44,908 nt of DNA from Clostridiales bacterium (GCA_016281915.1 JAEEJO010000073.1:1-44908); one strand, 5' to 3'. Positions 34,097 to 42,744 are shown, counted from the stretch's first letter. The notes: generated by a model from the letters alone, not told the origin. Translations and numbers: made by a program.

Positions 34097-35109
34097 AACG
34101 AAACCTCCCATTCTTTTCTTGCAACGCTTACGGTAACGCTGTTTACCACGGTTTTTCTTATTATGATCTTTCCGCCGGCGCATACTGCCGAACGCTCGCA
34201 GACGTTTCCCGTTCCGACGGTTTTTTTGACGAATTCCGATTCTTCAAAATCACCTTCTGCGGAATTCAATTCGTCTGCCGTGAAAAATACCGACGGGACG
34301 TTCAGGCTCTTTGCGAAGTCAAGGAGTCCCTCTTCGTTTTTTTTCACATCGATCGACGCTACACAGGCGACCGCGCGTATATCGTAATTGTTTTTGTCAA
34401 ACACGCTTTTTACCGCATTCAAAATATCTTCCTTCGACGCCCCTCTTCTGCAACCGAGACCAACGATAAGGACCCTGGGAATAAGGCGAAGAGTATGCAG
34501 ATAGGGATTTTGGATATCACTGCCTATATATATTCCCATATCGCCGCTGTCCTTTGCGACGAGACCGCAGGGAAGTGCTGACGGTAAAACGTATTCCGAC
34601 GAAACCGGTATATCATTTTCAAGTATGGCGGCGGACACGTCTTTTGCGGTCTTCAAAGAAGATATTGCGCATGAATGCGTTGACGCCCATGAATCGCACG
34701 AAAATCTTCCAGCCCTGTCGGTAGCGGTAGTGATAACGGGGATAGCGCCGGTAATTTCGGCGATCCTCTCCGCTAAGGCATTAGCGCCGCCGATATGACC
34801 GGAAAGGATCGGAATGACGAACTTTTTCTGATCGTCCATTACTATCACAGCCGGATCTGAGGTTTTTGAGCGGATATACGGTGCAACCGTTCGAACGGCA
34901 ATACCGCAAGCTCCGATAAATATCAGCGCATCGCTTTGATGAAAAAGCGGTCCTATATCCTCTGAAATGCTTTTATGCGAACAAAAGCCGTATTTTGAAG
35001 AGTATTTCTCAATAGAATGGACAGATTCAGAACCGGTCTGAAAGATGTCGCATAATTCAGAAGCGATCTTTGCACCCGAATCGGAAAAACAGAAGATATT
35101 TATAATCAC
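34093..35109 (-). CDS. cbiG: Cobalt-precorrin-5A hydrolase
   Basis: A 338-residue cytosolic protein that opens the delta-lactone and releases acetaldehyde. Its presence shows the anaerobic (early cobalt) route. FIGACGIAVRTVAPYIRSKTSDPAVIVMD (about residues 64-92) and LSGHIGGANALAERIA are the N-terminal CbiG signatures, and GLGCRRGASKEDI and ASIDVKKNEEGLLDFA mark the C-terminal domain. The gene overlaps cbiF and cbiH by four bases each. Confidence 0.95.
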   Translation of the reverse strand: MIINIFCFSDSGAKIASELCDIFQTGSESVHSIEKYSSKYGFCSHKSISEDIGPLFHQSDALIFIGACGIAVRTVAPYIRSKTSDPAVIVMDDQKKFVIPILSGHIGGANALAERIAEITGAIPVITTATDRAGRFSCDSWASTHSCAISSLKTAKDVSAAILENDIPVSSEYVLPSALPCGLVAKDSGDMGIYIGSDIQNPYLHTLRLIPRVLIVGLGCRRGASKEDILNAVKSVFDKNNYDIRAVACVASIDVKKNEEGLLDFAKSLNVPSVFFTADELNSAEGDFEESEFVKKTVGTGNVCERSAVCAGGKIIIRKTVVNSVTVSVARKEWEVSF

Positions 35110-35861
35110 TTTTTTGCCTCGCGAAATTCTGTGGAAAAATCGGGGTCATAAAGATGCGAACGGGTAAAATCGCTTGTAAGGAAACCTCCTACGGTAATGA
35201 GAGCCGTTTTGCTGATCCCGTTTTCCTGCGCCGTTTTTCTCAACGTTTCAAGCGTGCATCTGAAAACTTTTTCATCCGGCCACGTCGCCTTATATACGAT
35301 AGCGGCAGGTGTTGAAGGAGGATAACCGCCCTCGATAAGATCATTTGTAACCTTATCAAGCAATCCCGCGCTTAAAAAAAGGACCATTGTTGCACGGTGT
35401 TTTGCAAGTGAAACGAGATTTTCAGACTCGGGAACAGAAGTATTTCCCGACGCGCGCGTTATTATAACGGTTTGCGAGACGTCCGGAAGCGTATATTCAG
35501 TATTGAGAGCGGCTGCCGCTCCCGAAAAAGAGCTTACACCGGGCGTGATATCATACCTTATCCCGCGTCTGTCAAATTCGCGTATCTGCTCACCTATCGC
35601 TCCGTAGAGGGAAGGATCTCCCGTATGGAGGCGGACAGTCGTTTTGTCGTTTTTTTCCGCTTCACATACGACGGAAAGGATCTCTTCAAGCGTCATTTTT
35701 GCGCTGTCATATATCTCGCATCCGCTTTTTGCGAAAGATAAAAGCTCGGGGTTGACGAGCGATCCCGCATATATTATGACGTCTGCGTTTTCAAGGTATT
35801 TTTTTCCGCGAAGCGTTATGAGATCCGGCGCTCCGCAGCCCGCGCCTACTATATGGACCAT
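35106..35861 (-). CDS. cbiF: Cobalt-precorrin-4 C11-methyltransferase
   Basis: A 251-residue SAM-dependent methylase. It begins MVHIVGAGCGAPDLITLRG, and contains ADVIIYAGSLVNPELL, RLHTGDPSLYGAIGEQ and ITPGVSSFSGAAAALNTEYTLP, all CbiF/CobM signatures. It methylates C11 after ring contraction. The start lies inside the end of cbiD (13-base overlap) and the stop overlaps cbiG by four bases. Confidence 0.96.
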   Translation of the reverse strand: MVHIVGAGCGAPDLITLRGKKYLENADVIIYAGSLVNPELLSFAKSGCEIYDSAKMTLEEILSVVCEAEKNDKTTVRLHTGDPSLYGAIGEQIREFDRRGIRYDITPGVSSFSGAAAALNTEYTLPDVSQTVIITRASGNTSVPESENLVSLAKHRATMVLFLSAGLLDKVTNDLIEGGYPPSTPAAIVYKATWPDEKVFRCTLETLRKTAQENGISKTALITVGGFLTSDFTRSHLYDPDFSTEFREAKK

Positions 35862-37003
35862 TCTTTATATTCCTTTCGAATTTTCTCAAGTGTTTTTTTC
35901 GCCCTTGGGGTCACACCGAGGATCTGATATACGTTCGAAAACATTATTACGGACGTTTTCATATTTCCGAGCTGACGGTGTGAAATATTCTGTGCTATTT
36001 TATCCATAACGCTGTTCATTACCCCGTCATAAACGCCAGCCTTTTCGATTATGGATATCATGTCGTCCGTCATTGCGCTTTCCATGATCTTTGCAACGGT
36101 TTCCCTGCCTGCGCCGTTCATTCCCGCGTGCGCCGCAAGTATCTCGGCGCGACAGTCTCCCCAACGTGAGTGTGTGTTGAATATTCCGCCTGCGAGTTTT
36201 ATAAGTTTACCTATATGACCGACAAGCAGAGCGTGTTCAAATCCCGCTTCAGCGGCTAGGGAAAGCGCGTCGCCGATAAAATTGGACGTTGTGACAGAAA
36301 TCTTCGGATCGACATGAAGCCCGTTTTTTATAAAATCAGCTCCGTAATTGCCGGGGACAAAAAGAACAGAGGCTTTTCCTGCCGCACGGCGAACGGACAG
36401 CTCTGTTTTAATTGTTTCAACGACTGCGTCGTCGCTCATGGGTTCAATGATGCCCGTAGTGCCGAGAACGGAAAGTCCGCCTACAATACCAAGCCTTGAG
36501 TTGAACGTTTTTTCCGCTATTTTCTCGCCGCCCGGTATAGATACGGTAACTTTCAGTCCGCCGCGATAGCCGCAGTCCTCTGCCGCTCTGAGCAGTTCCT
36601 CTCTGATCATCCTGCGCGGAGTGGAGTTGATGGCGTGATTGCCTACAGGCTGATCAAGCCCGGGCTTTGTAACGATCCCTACGCCCTCTCCGCCGCAAAT
36701 AACGATATCATTGAGTGCGTCGGTCTTTTCAACTTTCGCATATACCCTTATACCGTTTGTAACGTCCGGATCGTCTCCGCTGTCCTTTTCAATGGCACAG
36801 GAAACAAAGCCGTCGGTTCTGAGCGTATCGTAAACGGTCAACTCAAGCTCTGTTCCGTTCGGTACGGTTAGGAACACTTTTTCTATATCTCTGTTTTCGA
36901 GCAGCATCAGGGCTGCCGCTTTTGCCGCTGCGGCAGCGCAGGAGCCAGTAGTATAGCCTTTGCGAAGGCGCTTACCGTCCTTTGTGATATATTTGTCCGT
37001 CAT
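35849..37003 (-). CDS. cbiD: Cobalt-precorrin-5B C1-methyltransferase
   Basis: A 384-residue SAM-dependent enzyme that methylates C1; it is specific to the anaerobic pathway and unrelated to the other methylases. It starts with LRKGYTTGSCAAAAAKAA (13-30) and has INSTPRRMI, LSVLGTTGIIEPMSDDA and LVGHIGKLIKLAGGIFNTHS. The length is normal. It overlaps cbiC by four bases and cbiF by 13. Confidence 0.96.
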   Translation of the reverse strand: MTDKYITKDGKRLRKGYTTGSCAAAAAKAAALMLLENRDIEKVFLTVPNGTELELTVYDTLRTDGFVSCAIEKDSGDDPDVTNGIRVYAKVEKTDALNDIVICGGEGVGIVTKPGLDQPVGNHAINSTPRRMIREELLRAAEDCGYRGGLKVTVSIPGGEKIAEKTFNSRLGIVGGLSVLGTTGIIEPMSDDAVVETIKTELSVRRAAGKASVLFVPGNYGADFIKNGLHVDPKISVTTSNFIGDALSLAAEAGFEHALLVGHIGKLIKLAGGIFNTHSRWGDCRAEILAAHAGMNGAGRETVAKIMESAMTDDMISIIEKAGVYDGVMNSVMDKIAQNISHRQLGNMKTSVIMFSNVYQILGVTPRAKKTLEKIRKEYKEWSI

Positions 37004-37617
37004 CTTGTCAGCTGATACATCAGCGCGTTCACGATCGCGGCAGCTACATTTGATCCGCCTTTTCTGCCTTCTGCGACTATGTAAGGGATATCGGTCTGCA
37101 TGATAGATTCTTTGGATTCGATGATATTAACGAAACCTACCGGAACGCCGATGATCAGTTTAGGAGAGATTTTGCCCTCGTCGATAAGCTCGCGGAGTTT
37201 CAGAAGCGCCGTGGGAGCGTTGCCGATCGCGAAAAGAACGTTGTCGCCGAGTGCGGATGCTTTTTCCATTGACGCAGCAGCTCTTGTACCGCAGTGTTCC
37301 TTTGCTGCAGCCGCAACATCCGGGTCACTCATGAAGCAATAAACAGGACAACCGAGTTTTTCCGCGGCGGGTTTGTTGATGCCTGATTTTGCCATTTGCG
37401 TATCCGTAACTATTGTGCATCCGTTTTTCAGAGCGTCAAGCGCATTTTTGACGGCGCCTTCGGAAAATTTCAGATTGACGGCATAATCAAAGTCCGCAGT
37501 GCAGTGAATGACACGTTTTACTACCGCCTTATTCTCGGGAGGAACTGAAACCTTAAGCTCGCTTTCTATTATTTCCATACTGCGCTTTTCAATTGCGTTC
37601 GGATCTGTGATTATCAT
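37000..37617 (-). CDS. cbiC: Cobalt-precorrin-8 methylmutase
   Basis: A 205-residue cytosolic enzyme that moves the methyl group from C11 to C12 to give cobyrinic acid. It has SMEIIE, VVKRVIHCTADFDYA with the catalytic histidine, TDTQMAKSGI, FAIGNAPTALL and GVPVGFVNIIESKE. The start is ATG at 37617 after AAGGAGA; a longer frame reaches 37668 but is not supported. It overlaps the end of cbiA by 29 bases and cbiD by four. Confidence 0.95.
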   Translation of the reverse strand: MIITDPNAIEKRSMEIIESELKVSVPPENKAVVKRVIHCTADFDYAVNLKFSEGAVKNALDALKNGCTIVTDTQMAKSGINKPAAEKLGCPVYCFMSDPDVAAAAKEHCGTRAAASMEKASALGDNVLFAIGNAPTALLKLRELIDEGKISPKLIIGVPVGFVNIIESKESIMQTDIPYIVAEGRKGGSNVAAAIVNALMYQLTR

Positions 37618-38965
37618 TTTTATTCTCCTTATATTCAAGACATTTCTCATAAAAGTGCTTTGCGGCATCTATGCACGACCACAGGTAAAGATGCGGATAG
37701 CCTGCATACAGCGTGTTTGACGTTACCGCGCACTTCCATGTTTTTCCGTTAGGCTTTACGGCGGTGAAACTGTCGCCGTTTACAGTGCTGTCCCAATAAT
37801 GAAATTCGTGAGCGCGCAAAGCCATGCCCGCTTTACCGAAAATACCGTCCTTTTCGGAAGTCAGTGCAACGTAACCGAATCTGACAAGCTTTCCGGCGGG
37901 AAAACTTTCGGTATCGATAACTCCGCACATTTTTCTGCCGTCTATCGTTTTGCCGAGATACTGAAATCCTCCGCATTCCGCGACGGCGGGCATTCCGGAA
38001 AGAACACACCCGGCAACGCTTTGTTTTGCTGTTTCATTTTTTTCAAGCGTTTCGGAATAAAGCTCGGGGTAGCCTCCGCCAAGTAAAAGTCCGTCGCTTT
38101 CCGGAGGAACGGGTTCATTTTTCAGCGGAGAAAAAAACGACAGTTCGGCGCCCATTTTTTCGAGCAGTCTGAAAGTCTCGCCGTAATAAAAACAGAAGGC
38201 GTTGTCACGGGCGACCGCGATATTTACGCGATCAAAAGACGGGACTTCCGGCTCTGTATATTCAAGGTCTTCTGCAGTCTGAGATAGAGCGAGCAACCCG
38301 TCTATATCTATCGTGGAAGAGCAGATATCTGCCGTTTTATCAAGTTTTGCAGTTATATCCGATATTTCGTTTGCAGTTATAAGTCCGAGATGTCTTGACG
38401 GAATAACGCAATCTTCGGGAAGCGGCGGGATATAGCCGAGCGGGATCACGGAGCACTGTGATCGCCTTTGCAGAATCGAACAGATATATTTATAGTTCAT
38501 AGGGGACATCCGATTGAAGATAACTCCCTTTATTCTGCTTTGAGGAAGATAATGTGCAAATCCTTCAACGACCGCGGCAAGAGATGAGGAAGCTCCTTTG
38601 GCGTCAATGACAAGAACGACTGGCGATTTTATTGCGTTTGCAACGGAATAAGTGCTGTTTTCAATACCGGAAGCTCCTGTTCCGTCATAATATCCCATCA
38701 CGCCTTCAATTACGGAGATATCGCCTTTGCAGTTGTCGCAAAGAAGAAACGAGAGGAGATTTTCATCGCAAAAAAACGGGTCTAGGTTTGTACATTCAAC
38801 ATTCAGCACGGTTCGGTGGAACATCGGATCTATATAGTCGGGACCGCATTTACACGAGCGGACGTTGATCCCCCTTCGTTTAAGAAGGTTCAGTATCGCG
38901 CATACGGCTGTTGTTTTTCCGCTTCCGCTTGAAGTTCCCGCAATAAGGACACGGGGGTATTTCAT
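37589..38965 (-). CDS. cbiA: Cobyrinic acid a,c-diamide synthase
   Basis: A 458-residue cytosolic glutamine-dependent amidotransferase (CobB in the aerobic naming) that amidates the a and c side chains. The P-loop is AGTSSGSGKTT (9-19), followed by CGPDYIDPMFH and IEGVMGYYDG. The C-terminal glutaminase-like domain has LLGGGYPELYSETL and AVAECGGFQYLG with the nucleophilic Cys. The K/N-rich C-terminal tail overlaps cbiC. It is the first biosynthetic gene after the uptake genes, overlapping the ATPase gene by four bases. Confidence 0.95.
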   Translation of the reverse strand: MKYPRVLIAGTSSGSGKTTAVCAILNLLKRRGINVRSCKCGPDYIDPMFHRTVLNVECTNLDPFFCDENLLSFLLCDNCKGDISVIEGVMGYYDGTGASGIENSTYSVANAIKSPVVLVIDAKGASSSLAAVVEGFAHYLPQSRIKGVIFNRMSPMNYKYICSILQRRSQCSVIPLGYIPPLPEDCVIPSRHLGLITANEISDITAKLDKTADICSSTIDIDGLLALSQTAEDLEYTEPEVPSFDRVNIAVARDNAFCFYYGETFRLLEKMGAELSFFSPLKNEPVPPESDGLLLGGGYPELYSETLEKNETAKQSVAGCVLSGMPAVAECGGFQYLGKTIDGRKMCGVIDTESFPAGKLVRFGYVALTSEKDGIFGKAGMALRAHEFHYWDSTVNGDSFTAVKPNGKTWKCAVTSNTLYAGYPHLYLWSCIDAAKHFYEKCLEYKENKNDNHRSERN

Positions 38966-40104
38966 ATATCAGCCTCCGATATCTGCTCGGGTGTTTTGAT
39001 TATTGTTTTACCTTTTTTTTCTGCATATCTGATAAGTTCTGCGTTTGCCCTATTATACTCACCTACCGGACATCCGCAGTCCGCAATATAAGTGACGGAA
39101 TCTATAATCTCGGTTGCCCGAGCTATCAGGTGTTCGTCAACAGGCATAAAAGCTTCGGAAATGACTACTTCAGAGGCAAGAGGCTTTGCAACGGCAGTAT
39201 CTAAATCATTTTCCGGCAGGATGCCTGCGGCAAAGGCTATTCCCTTTTTCTGCAGCGCACGGTAAAACGGGATCCCTGTCCCGTTGCCTCCGATGACGAA
39301 ATGTTTTATTTCTCCTGTCGGTTTTTTCAGCTCAATGCTGCCCAGAAGGGCATTGAAATATCCTTTTTTTATATCGTAAAGCTCGGCAACATTCGTATCC
39401 GAAAAGATTTCGGAAGGTGAACCGTAAGAATAAATACGGTCGCCCTTTACGCAAACGATTTTATCGGAAACACGCTCCGCCAGATCGATCTCATGAAGGC
39501 TCATAACGACTGCGATCTTTTCTTTTTTTGCCATATCGGAAAGGATATCGAGAAGTTCTATTTTATTGCGGATATCAAGATATGATGTTGGCTCGTCGAG
39601 AACTATGATTTCAGGTTCCTGACAGAGCGCTCTGGCAAGAAGTATACGCTGTCGCTGTCCGTCGCTTATTGAAGAAACGTCTTTATCTGCGATGTCGGCC
39701 GCATTGACGCGTTCAAGTGTTTTATTGACTATTTCACGGTCTTTCTGCGACAGGATACCGAAGCTTCCCGTATAGGGATACCTTCCGGCTGAAACAAGTT
39801 CGCGGCAGGTCATAAGATCAGGTCTTACGCGATCTGTAAGCATTACAGACATTTTCATCGCTAAGTCTCTTCCGCCCATGACGCGCATATTTATGCCGTC
39901 GATATAAACGGTACCGGCTATCATAGACAGGTGCCGCGTTATACTTTTCAGAATCGTGGACTTTCCCGCGCCGTTAGGTCCTATCAGGGAAAGGATCTCA
40001 CCTTTTTTTACCGAGATATTTATGTCTGAAATAAGCGGGATGCCGTTATAGCCTACAACGGCGGAATTCATTTCAAGCTTGGAAATATCAGTTTCAGTTG
40101 GCAT
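38962..40104 (-). CDS. btuD: Corrinoid-type ABC transporter ATPase with C-terminal extension
   Basis: A 380-residue protein; BtuD/FepC ATPases normally have about 250-260. Residues 1-255 are a full ATPase: Walker A GPNGAGKST (42-50), signature ISDGQRQR (146-153, with D in place of the first G of LSGGQ), Walker B IIVLDEPTSYLD and the H-loop MSLHEID. Residues 265-380 form an extra domain with a glycine-rich loop HFVIGGNGTG (268-277), alternating strand and helix, and a CGC motif at 343-345 (YIADCGCPVG). It resembles a small Rossmann-like module that I cannot name. The gene sits between btuC and cbiA, and corrinoid transport is inferred from that position. Confidence 0.85.
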   Translation of the reverse strand: MPTETDISKLEMNSAVVGYNGIPLISDINISVKKGEILSLIGPNGAGKSTILKSITRHLSMIAGTVYIDGINMRVMGGRDLAMKMSVMLTDRVRPDLMTCRELVSAGRYPYTGSFGILSQKDREIVNKTLERVNAADIADKDVSSISDGQRQRILLARALCQEPEIIVLDEPTSYLDIRNKIELLDILSDMAKKEKIAVVMSLHEIDLAERVSDKIVCVKGDRIYSYGSPSEIFSDTNVAELYDIKKGYFNALLGSIELKKPTGEIKHFVIGGNGTGIPFYRALQKKGIAFAAGILPENDLDTAVAKPLASEVVISEAFMPVDEHLIARATEIIDSVTYIADCGCPVGEYNRANAELIRYAEKKGKTIIKTPEQISEADI

Positions 40105-41134
40105 TTTTTCTCCTTGAAATCATCAACCAGATAACTATCGGTGCGCCGATAACACTTGTGACCGTGCTGATGGAAAGCTCGGTGGGTGAAAAGAGCATTC
40201 TTGCGGCAAGATCACACAAAACGCAGAAAAATGCTCCGCAAAGGAACGTTACAGGAACCATTAGTATCGGCTTTGTTGTTTTTAAAAGCATACGCGCGAT
40301 ATGCGGGACCGCAATACCGACGAAAGATATCGGACCGGCGAATGATACGACACATGCTGAAAGAACACCGGTTGCAACAACAAGAAAAACGCGCAATAAT
40401 TTAACGTTCAGTCCGAGGCTCTGAGCATATTCCTCGCCGAGTGAATAGGCAAACATAGGTTTGGAAAAACAGAATATGGCGATAAAAGCAGGAAATATTA
40501 TCAATGCCGAAATTCTGACGTCCTGCCATGAAGCTGCCGAAAAGCTTCCCAGAGACCAATGTGTAAGATTGACTATTTCAGACTCGTTAGCAAAGTTGAT
40601 AAGAAGGTCTGTCACGGCAGAGCAAATATAGCTTATCATAATACCTATTACAAGCAGCATCGACATATTTTTCACCTTGCCCGTAAAAAGCAGAACGAGG
40701 AGCATTGAAAGCAAGGAGCCGACGAAAGACGATATAACGGTGATAGAGAGCGGCATAGAGCGGAAAATGCCGTTCATAGCGATCGTTACTACTGCAAGGA
40801 ACATTTTTGCGCCGGATGATATACCAAGGACAAACGGTCCTGCGATTGGATTACGAAAAAACGTCTGTATAAGAAAGCCGGAAAGCGACAGAGCACCGCC
40901 GAGAAGTGATGCAAGAAGAAGCCTGGGAAGTCTTATCTTCCACACTACGTTATACGCAACGGAATTTGTCTGATCGCCTTTGAATATGATTTCGGCGATC
41001 TCAGGAACTGAAATATTCACGCTTCCGCTCGAAATATTCCAGAAAATCGCGCATATATAAAGAATTATTAACGACACGAATACCATGCAGAAACGCATGG
41101 TATTCGTGTTTTTACTTTTATTGACTAAGCCCAT
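40094..41134 (-). CDS. btuC: FecCD-family ABC transporter permease, corrinoid type
   Basis: A 346-residue membrane protein with about nine to ten hydrophobic spans. It has the FecCD hallmarks IRLPRLLLASLLGGALSLSG, QTFFRNPIAGPFVLGISSGA and SFVGIAVPHIARM, followed by a C-terminal DLAARM / GAPIVIWLM pattern. It overlaps the binding-protein stop by one base (TAATG) and the ATPase gene by 11 bases. The first coding bases contain a long perfect hairpin (41074-41109). The family also moves iron-siderophores and heme; the corrinoid assignment rests on the operon. Confidence 0.88.
   Translation of the reverse strand: MGLVNKSKNTNTMRFCMVFVSLIILYICAIFWNISSGSVNISVPEIAEIIFKGDQTNSVAYNVVWKIRLPRLLLASLLGGALSLSGFLIQTFFRNPIAGPFVLGISSGAKMFLAVVTIAMNGIFRSMPLSITVISSFVGSLLSMLLVLLFTGKVKNMSMLLVIGIMISYICSAVTDLLINFANESEIVNLTHWSLGSFSAASWQDVRISALIIFPAFIAIFCFSKPMFAYSLGEEYAQSLGLNVKLLRVFLVVATGVLSACVVSFAGPISFVGIAVPHIARMLLKTTKPILMVPVTFLCGAFFCVLCDLAARMLFSPTELSISTVTSVIGAPIVIWLMISRRKNAN
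41074..41109 (-). promoter_or_regulatory. 15-bp perfect hairpin at the start of btuC
   Basis: 41074-41088 pairs perfectly with 41095-41109 around a six-base loop. On the minus-strand mRNA it starts 26 bases after the btuC ATG, right behind the btuF stop, inside codons for an N-T-N-T-M-R stretch. It has no T run on the minus strand, so it is not a simple terminator. It may shield btuF mRNA or limit btuC translation. Confidence 0.6.
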
Positions 41135-42348
41135 TATTTGAGACGGAAAAGATATGTCAGTTCATCTACGGATGAATCTGCATCCATCATAAGTCTGATA
41201 TCGTTTATCATACTGCCTATCGTATTCTGAATCTGGAAGTAGTCGGGTGTTGTGCACCATACGTTTCCTTCTTTAACAGCCTTCATATCTGCAAGGATAT
41301 CCGCTCTTTCGATAAATGCCGCAAGATTTTCGGGTTTTCCGCCCATAGACCAGATATAAACGATGTAATCAGAGTCTTTTGCTTTATCGAAAAATGCTTC
41401 CATTTCCATTTTTGCGGTTCCTGTTTCACCTACGCCTACGTCAGAAAGGGCGTATTCGCCGCCTGCGAGGGCTATCATTTTTGCCATATAGTCATCGGCA
41501 TTGCGCGCATAAAGAACGCCTTTTGAGGTGATATAAAACATCGAAACTGTTTTGCCTGTTTTATCGAGTTTTGAAAGCTCGTCAACGTATTTCGCCTGAG
41601 TATTGAATACCTCTTCGGCATTTTCTTCTTTGTTGAAGATCGCACCGTAGAGTTTTGCCCATTCTACTCTTGCGAGAGGATGATCTTCCTGAGCAGACTG
41701 GTCAAGAGCAACGTCTACGCCAATATTGATAAGCTGTTCCTTGACGTCGTCGGTAAGCATGGTTGAGAAAAATGCAAATTTTGTTCCCGCTGCCGTGATC
41801 ATTTCATAGTCGGGGGCCTTGTAATCGCCTATATAAGTGATCTTGCCGTCTAAGATCGCCTGTTTTACGTCATCGATATACCAGGAGTCGGCATCATATG
41901 TTGTAAGGCTGATGGCATCAAGGGCTCCTATCGAATTGATAAGAGATGTAACGGGTGTTGATGAAACGAGGATATTCGTTACGGGCTGCTGAAGAACTAT
42001 AGCATTCTCGGGTTTGTCGGCAGGAACGCTCATTCCTTCGGGAACAACGAGCATTGTTGTGTCGTCAATAAGTTTTATAAGCTTATACCCGCCCTTGTAA
42101 TAGTCAACTGAAAAGCATTTAGCATATTTGAGTTCCATGGAATGGTCAAAAACGAGCTTTCCGTCATAGTTTTCCTCTGTCTGCTCATTGCCTGCTGCCT
42201 GTTCATTGTCCTGAACAGTATCAGAGACATTGTCGTTAGAGGGCTTGTCGGTATCGGTAGAATTATCTGCGCAGGATGCAAATACCGACAGAGCCATCAC
42301 GACTGCGAGAATAAGTGCAAGTGTTTTCAGATTAAAGATCTTTGCCAT
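41134..42348 (-). CDS. btuF: Corrinoid-type ABC transporter substrate-binding lipoprotein
   Basis: A 404-residue protein and the first gene of the 19-gene operon. Of two possible ATG starts, the second (42348) is chosen because AAGGA lies seven bases before it. The signal peptide ends in VFASC (lipobox with F at -3), followed by a D/N/T/E-rich linker. The rest has the class III binding-protein fold: IVLQQPVTNILVSSTPVTSLINSIGALDAI, an inter-lobe helix, and a second lobe with VSMFYITSKGVLYARN and WCTTPDYFQ. Compared with typical BtuF it is longer and carries extra sequence before the first lobe. Siderophore binding cannot be ruled out. Confidence 0.82.
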   Translation of the reverse strand: MAKIFNLKTLALILAVVMALSVFASCADNSTDTDKPSNDNVSDTVQDNEQAAGNEQTEENYDGKLVFDHSMELKYAKCFSVDYYKGGYKLIKLIDDTTMLVVPEGMSVPADKPENAIVLQQPVTNILVSSTPVTSLINSIGALDAISLTTYDADSWYIDDVKQAILDGKITYIGDYKAPDYEMITAAGTKFAFFSTMLTDDVKEQLINIGVDVALDQSAQEDHPLARVEWAKLYGAIFNKEENAEEVFNTQAKYVDELSKLDKTGKTVSMFYITSKGVLYARNADDYMAKMIALAGGEYALSDVGVGETGTAKMEMEAFFDKAKDSDYIVYIWSMGGKPENLAAFIERADILADMKAVKEGNVWCTTPDYFQIQNTIGSMINDIRLMMDADSSVDELTYLFRLK

Positions 42349-42490
42349 TTTGGTTTCCTTCATTTGTGATTTATTTTAAATTAAATAATAAGGTACAAAT
42401 CCAGTGGTTTTCTTTTCAAAAAAAAAACGGTTAATAATGCTATTGGTAAAAGCCAACTGATATAAAATCAGCCAGTTTTGTTCATCCTGA

Positions 42491-42519
42491 ATTTTATCAT
42501 CTAAGGTTTATCAAGTCAA
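42491..42519 (-). promoter_or_regulatory. Promoter of the 19-gene corrinoid operon
   Basis: Minus strand: TTGACT (42514-42519), 17-base spacer, TAAAAT (42491-42496). No other promoter of this quality was noticed inside the operon. Confidence 0.7.
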
Positions 42520-42650
42520 TAAAAATAATTGTGATTTTATAAATATCTTGACATCTTACCGTGATTGTGACAAAATAGTTATAAACAATTAAATATAGTT
42601 TTTCGATACTTTATTATAAAACTTTTACCGGTTCAACAAAAAGAATAAAA

Positions 42651-42687
42651 AAAGCCATACGGGAGCGACTTGCTCCTGTATGGCTTT
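42651..42687 (-). terminator. Terminator of the amidohydrolase operon
   Basis: A 16-bp stem with one wobble pair (42651-42666 with 42672-42687), followed on the minus strand by TTTTTTATTC. It separates this unit from the btuF promoter. Confidence 0.9.
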
Positions 42688-42744
42688 GAATTTACAACAA
42701 ACGGAATACCCCGAATATGGAATGTATTGTAATAATATCTTTAA

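Larger units (their letters stand above)
42364..42744. other. Intergenic region and leader of the corrinoid operon; no riboswitch seen
   Basis: About 380 bases without a gene. It holds the btuF promoter (42491-42519) and the amidohydrolase terminator (42651-42687). The btuF leader of about 135 bases contains an imperfect hairpin around 42460-42482 and a run of ten U (42418-42427 on the plus strand reads A10). The conserved parts of a cobalamin riboswitch are not recognisable. Only a short ACCACTGG resembles a B12 box. Confidence 0.6.

Noticed and set aside
42401..42408. ACCACTGG on the minus strand, resembling a B12 box of cobalamin riboswitches
   Set aside because: The other conserved riboswitch parts are not recognisable around it, and eight bases alone are expected by chance.
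42548..42576. TTGACA-17-CAAAAT on the plus strand in the gap before btuF
   Set aside because: No plus-strand gene follows, and the -10 is weak. A small RNA ending at the 42651-42687 hairpin is possible, but the hairpin lacks a T run in that direction.
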